This document shows positions 63,111 to 64,000 of a DNA stretch of 64,000 nt, one piece after another. How positions within the stretch are numbered: the stretch's first letter is position 1; each line of letters opens with the position of its first letter. The notes beneath the pieces were generated by a model that was given only the letters and a program-made list of their open reading frames with translations, made no database searches and was not told where the DNA came from. The translations under genes and the position numbers were made by a program. The stretch comes from Bacteroidota bacterium (GTDB taxonomy: Bacteria; Bacteroidota; Bacteroidia; Chitinophagales; JADIYW01), in NCBI GenBank assembly GCA_963169645.1, contig CAUJCO010000004.1, forward strand, positions 93,595-157,594. The letters are read 5' to 3'.

Positions 63111-63674
63111 TTATTTTCCAACTAAGCTTGTTTTTAGTGCAGCATCCACCGGATTAGCACCTAACCAAATTCCAAACAATGCATCCTTAAAATCATCGCC
63201 GGTAGTAGTAGCCAATAGTTTTCCATTTTTATACGATTTAACACCGCTTGCCGCATTATAATCTAAAATAAATACATCACCTTCCTTAATTTTCTCTTTA
63301 GAGAAGATTGAAATGAAATTATCAATTTTTGCCTTCAATGGTGTAAGATTTCCATTCATAGATTTTTTAAATCCATCAATAATTGCTTCCGACATATTTT
63401 CGCTATTCACCACACTCGATGTAATTTGTAAACGCACCGCAATGTCTTTATCCGATTTTAAAATTTCAGCAGCATTGTTATTTTTCGCTGGTAAATATAA
63501 TCCTAATACATACACTTTAAAAAATGCTTTTTTACGCACGCCGGCACCATTCAGTGTTAATTCCGAAGTAGCAGTTTTTAATTTAGACGGCACACTTACA
63601 CCGTTTACAGTTACTTGAGCATTGCTGGTTGCAAATAAGCAAAACGCAAAGGCAATTAAGAATAGTTGTTTCAT
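63111..63674 (-). CDS. Chalcone isomerase-fold family protein, secreted
   Basis: A 187-residue product with a signal peptide (MKQLFLIAFAFCLFATSNAQ) and one chalcone-isomerase-like domain. VSVPSKLKTATSELTLNGAGVRKKAFFKVYVLGLYLP is followed by SGVKSYKNGKLLATTTGDDFKDALFGIWLGANPVD, a pattern typical of bacterial members. These bacterial proteins are thought to bind fatty acids rather than isomerise flavonoids (family knowledge); the native ligand is unknown. Confidence 0.9.
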   Translation of the reverse strand: MKQLFLIAFAFCLFATSNAQVTVNGVSVPSKLKTATSELTLNGAGVRKKAFFKVYVLGLYLPAKNNNAAEILKSDKDIAVRLQITSSVVNSENMSEAIIDGFKKSMNGNLTPLKAKIDNFISIFSKEKIKEGDVFILDYNAASGVKSYKNGKLLATTTGDDFKDALFGIWLGANPVDAALKTSLVGK

Positions 63675-63754
63675 TTTATGTTATTTTATTTGTAATGATA
63701 AATATAGAAATTAAATACCATCTTTAAAAAACAATTTTTATGCCACTTTTTTAG

Positions 63755-64000
63755 ATATGAGATGTAAGATATGAGATATGAGATATGAGATATGAGACAT
63801 GAGACATGAGACATGAGACATGAGAAATAATACTTAATACTCTATACTTAATACTTAATACTTAATATTCTATATTCTATACTCTATACTCTATACTCTA
63901 TACTCTATACTCTATACTCTATACTCTATACTCTATACTCTATACTCTATACTCTATACTCTATACTCTATACTCTATACTCTATACTCTATACTCTATA
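63755..64000. repeat. 7-bp tandem repeats (GAGATAT, GAGACAT, then CTCTATA) to the window edge
   Basis: GAGATAT-type units (about 63755-63826) lead into a TACTTAA-rich stretch and then an almost pure CTCTATA array (from about 63872) that continues beyond the window. No gene is seen in 63675-64000. Confidence 0.9.

Overview
The window is an AT-rich chromosomal segment of a Bacteroidota bacterium, most likely from the Chitinophagales/Sphingobacteriales side (lineage inferred from protein style only). Supporting signs are promoter -7 boxes of the form TAnnTTTG, the near absence of Shine-Dalgarno sequences, many small lipoproteins with Cys lipoboxes, DUF4199, PspC/PadR and four-helix-bundle proteins, and a type II-C CRISPR-Cas9 locus with 46-bp repeats. 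No tRNA, rRNA, prophage or transposase gene was found.

Layout. 1-3.1 kb: fatty acid beta-oxidation (3' end of a FadI-type thiolase, then fadJ). 3.4-8.3 kb: a helical hypothetical protein, lipoproteins, an M23 peptidase and a MerR-like regulator. 8.3-15.9 kb: parE, gatB, alaS and a small unknown. 16-21.7 kb: flavoprotein, DUF4199 protein, methyltransferase, the arginine genes argB and argE-like, and a paraoxonase-like lipoprotein. 21.8-27.8 kb: branched-chain amino acid synthesis in the order ilvD, pfkA, ilvB, ilvN, ilvC on the minus strand. 28-38.1 kb: an acyl-CoA catabolic cluster with a standalone SCP2 protein, both subunits of a biotin-dependent acyl-CoA carboxylase, a crotonase-fold protein, a BKACE/DUF849 enzyme and two acyl-CoA dehydrogenases each fused to a C-terminal SCP2 domain. 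This resembles leucine/isovalerate breakdown, or another branched acyl-CoA route, with BKACE where HMG-CoA lyase would be expected. 38.2-42.8 kb: PDZ protein, WbqC-like protein, LpxL-like acyltransferase, glycosyltransferase and an RmlD-like reductase, consistent with envelope or polysaccharide work.

42.8-48.9 kb is the CRISPR locus: a divergently transcribed tracrRNA (located here by its antirepeat, nexus hairpin and terminator), cas9, cas1, cas2, and an array of 7 repeats and 6 spacers. The tracrRNA antirepeat pairs with the minus-strand form of the repeat, so crRNAs are read opposite to the cas genes. The last repeat overlaps the 3' end of a lysE-like gene on the minus strand and supplies its stop codon. 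The array is therefore in the position of a 3' untranslated region of the nitroreductase-lysE operon, and pre-crRNA could be made by read-through.

49-64 kb: nitroreductase, TMEM175-like channel, MscS channel, a PadR-PspC envelope-stress-like operon, a 1.2 kb repeat region, an RRM protein, sppA, folK, a deoxynucleoside kinase, an RDD protein, an MltF-like lytic transglycosylase and a chalcone-isomerase-fold protein. Throughout, intergenic gaps carry 7- and 8-bp tandem repeats, 65-bp palindromic elements and other dispersed repeats. In the carboxylase genes some of these repeats appear to have become coding sequence.
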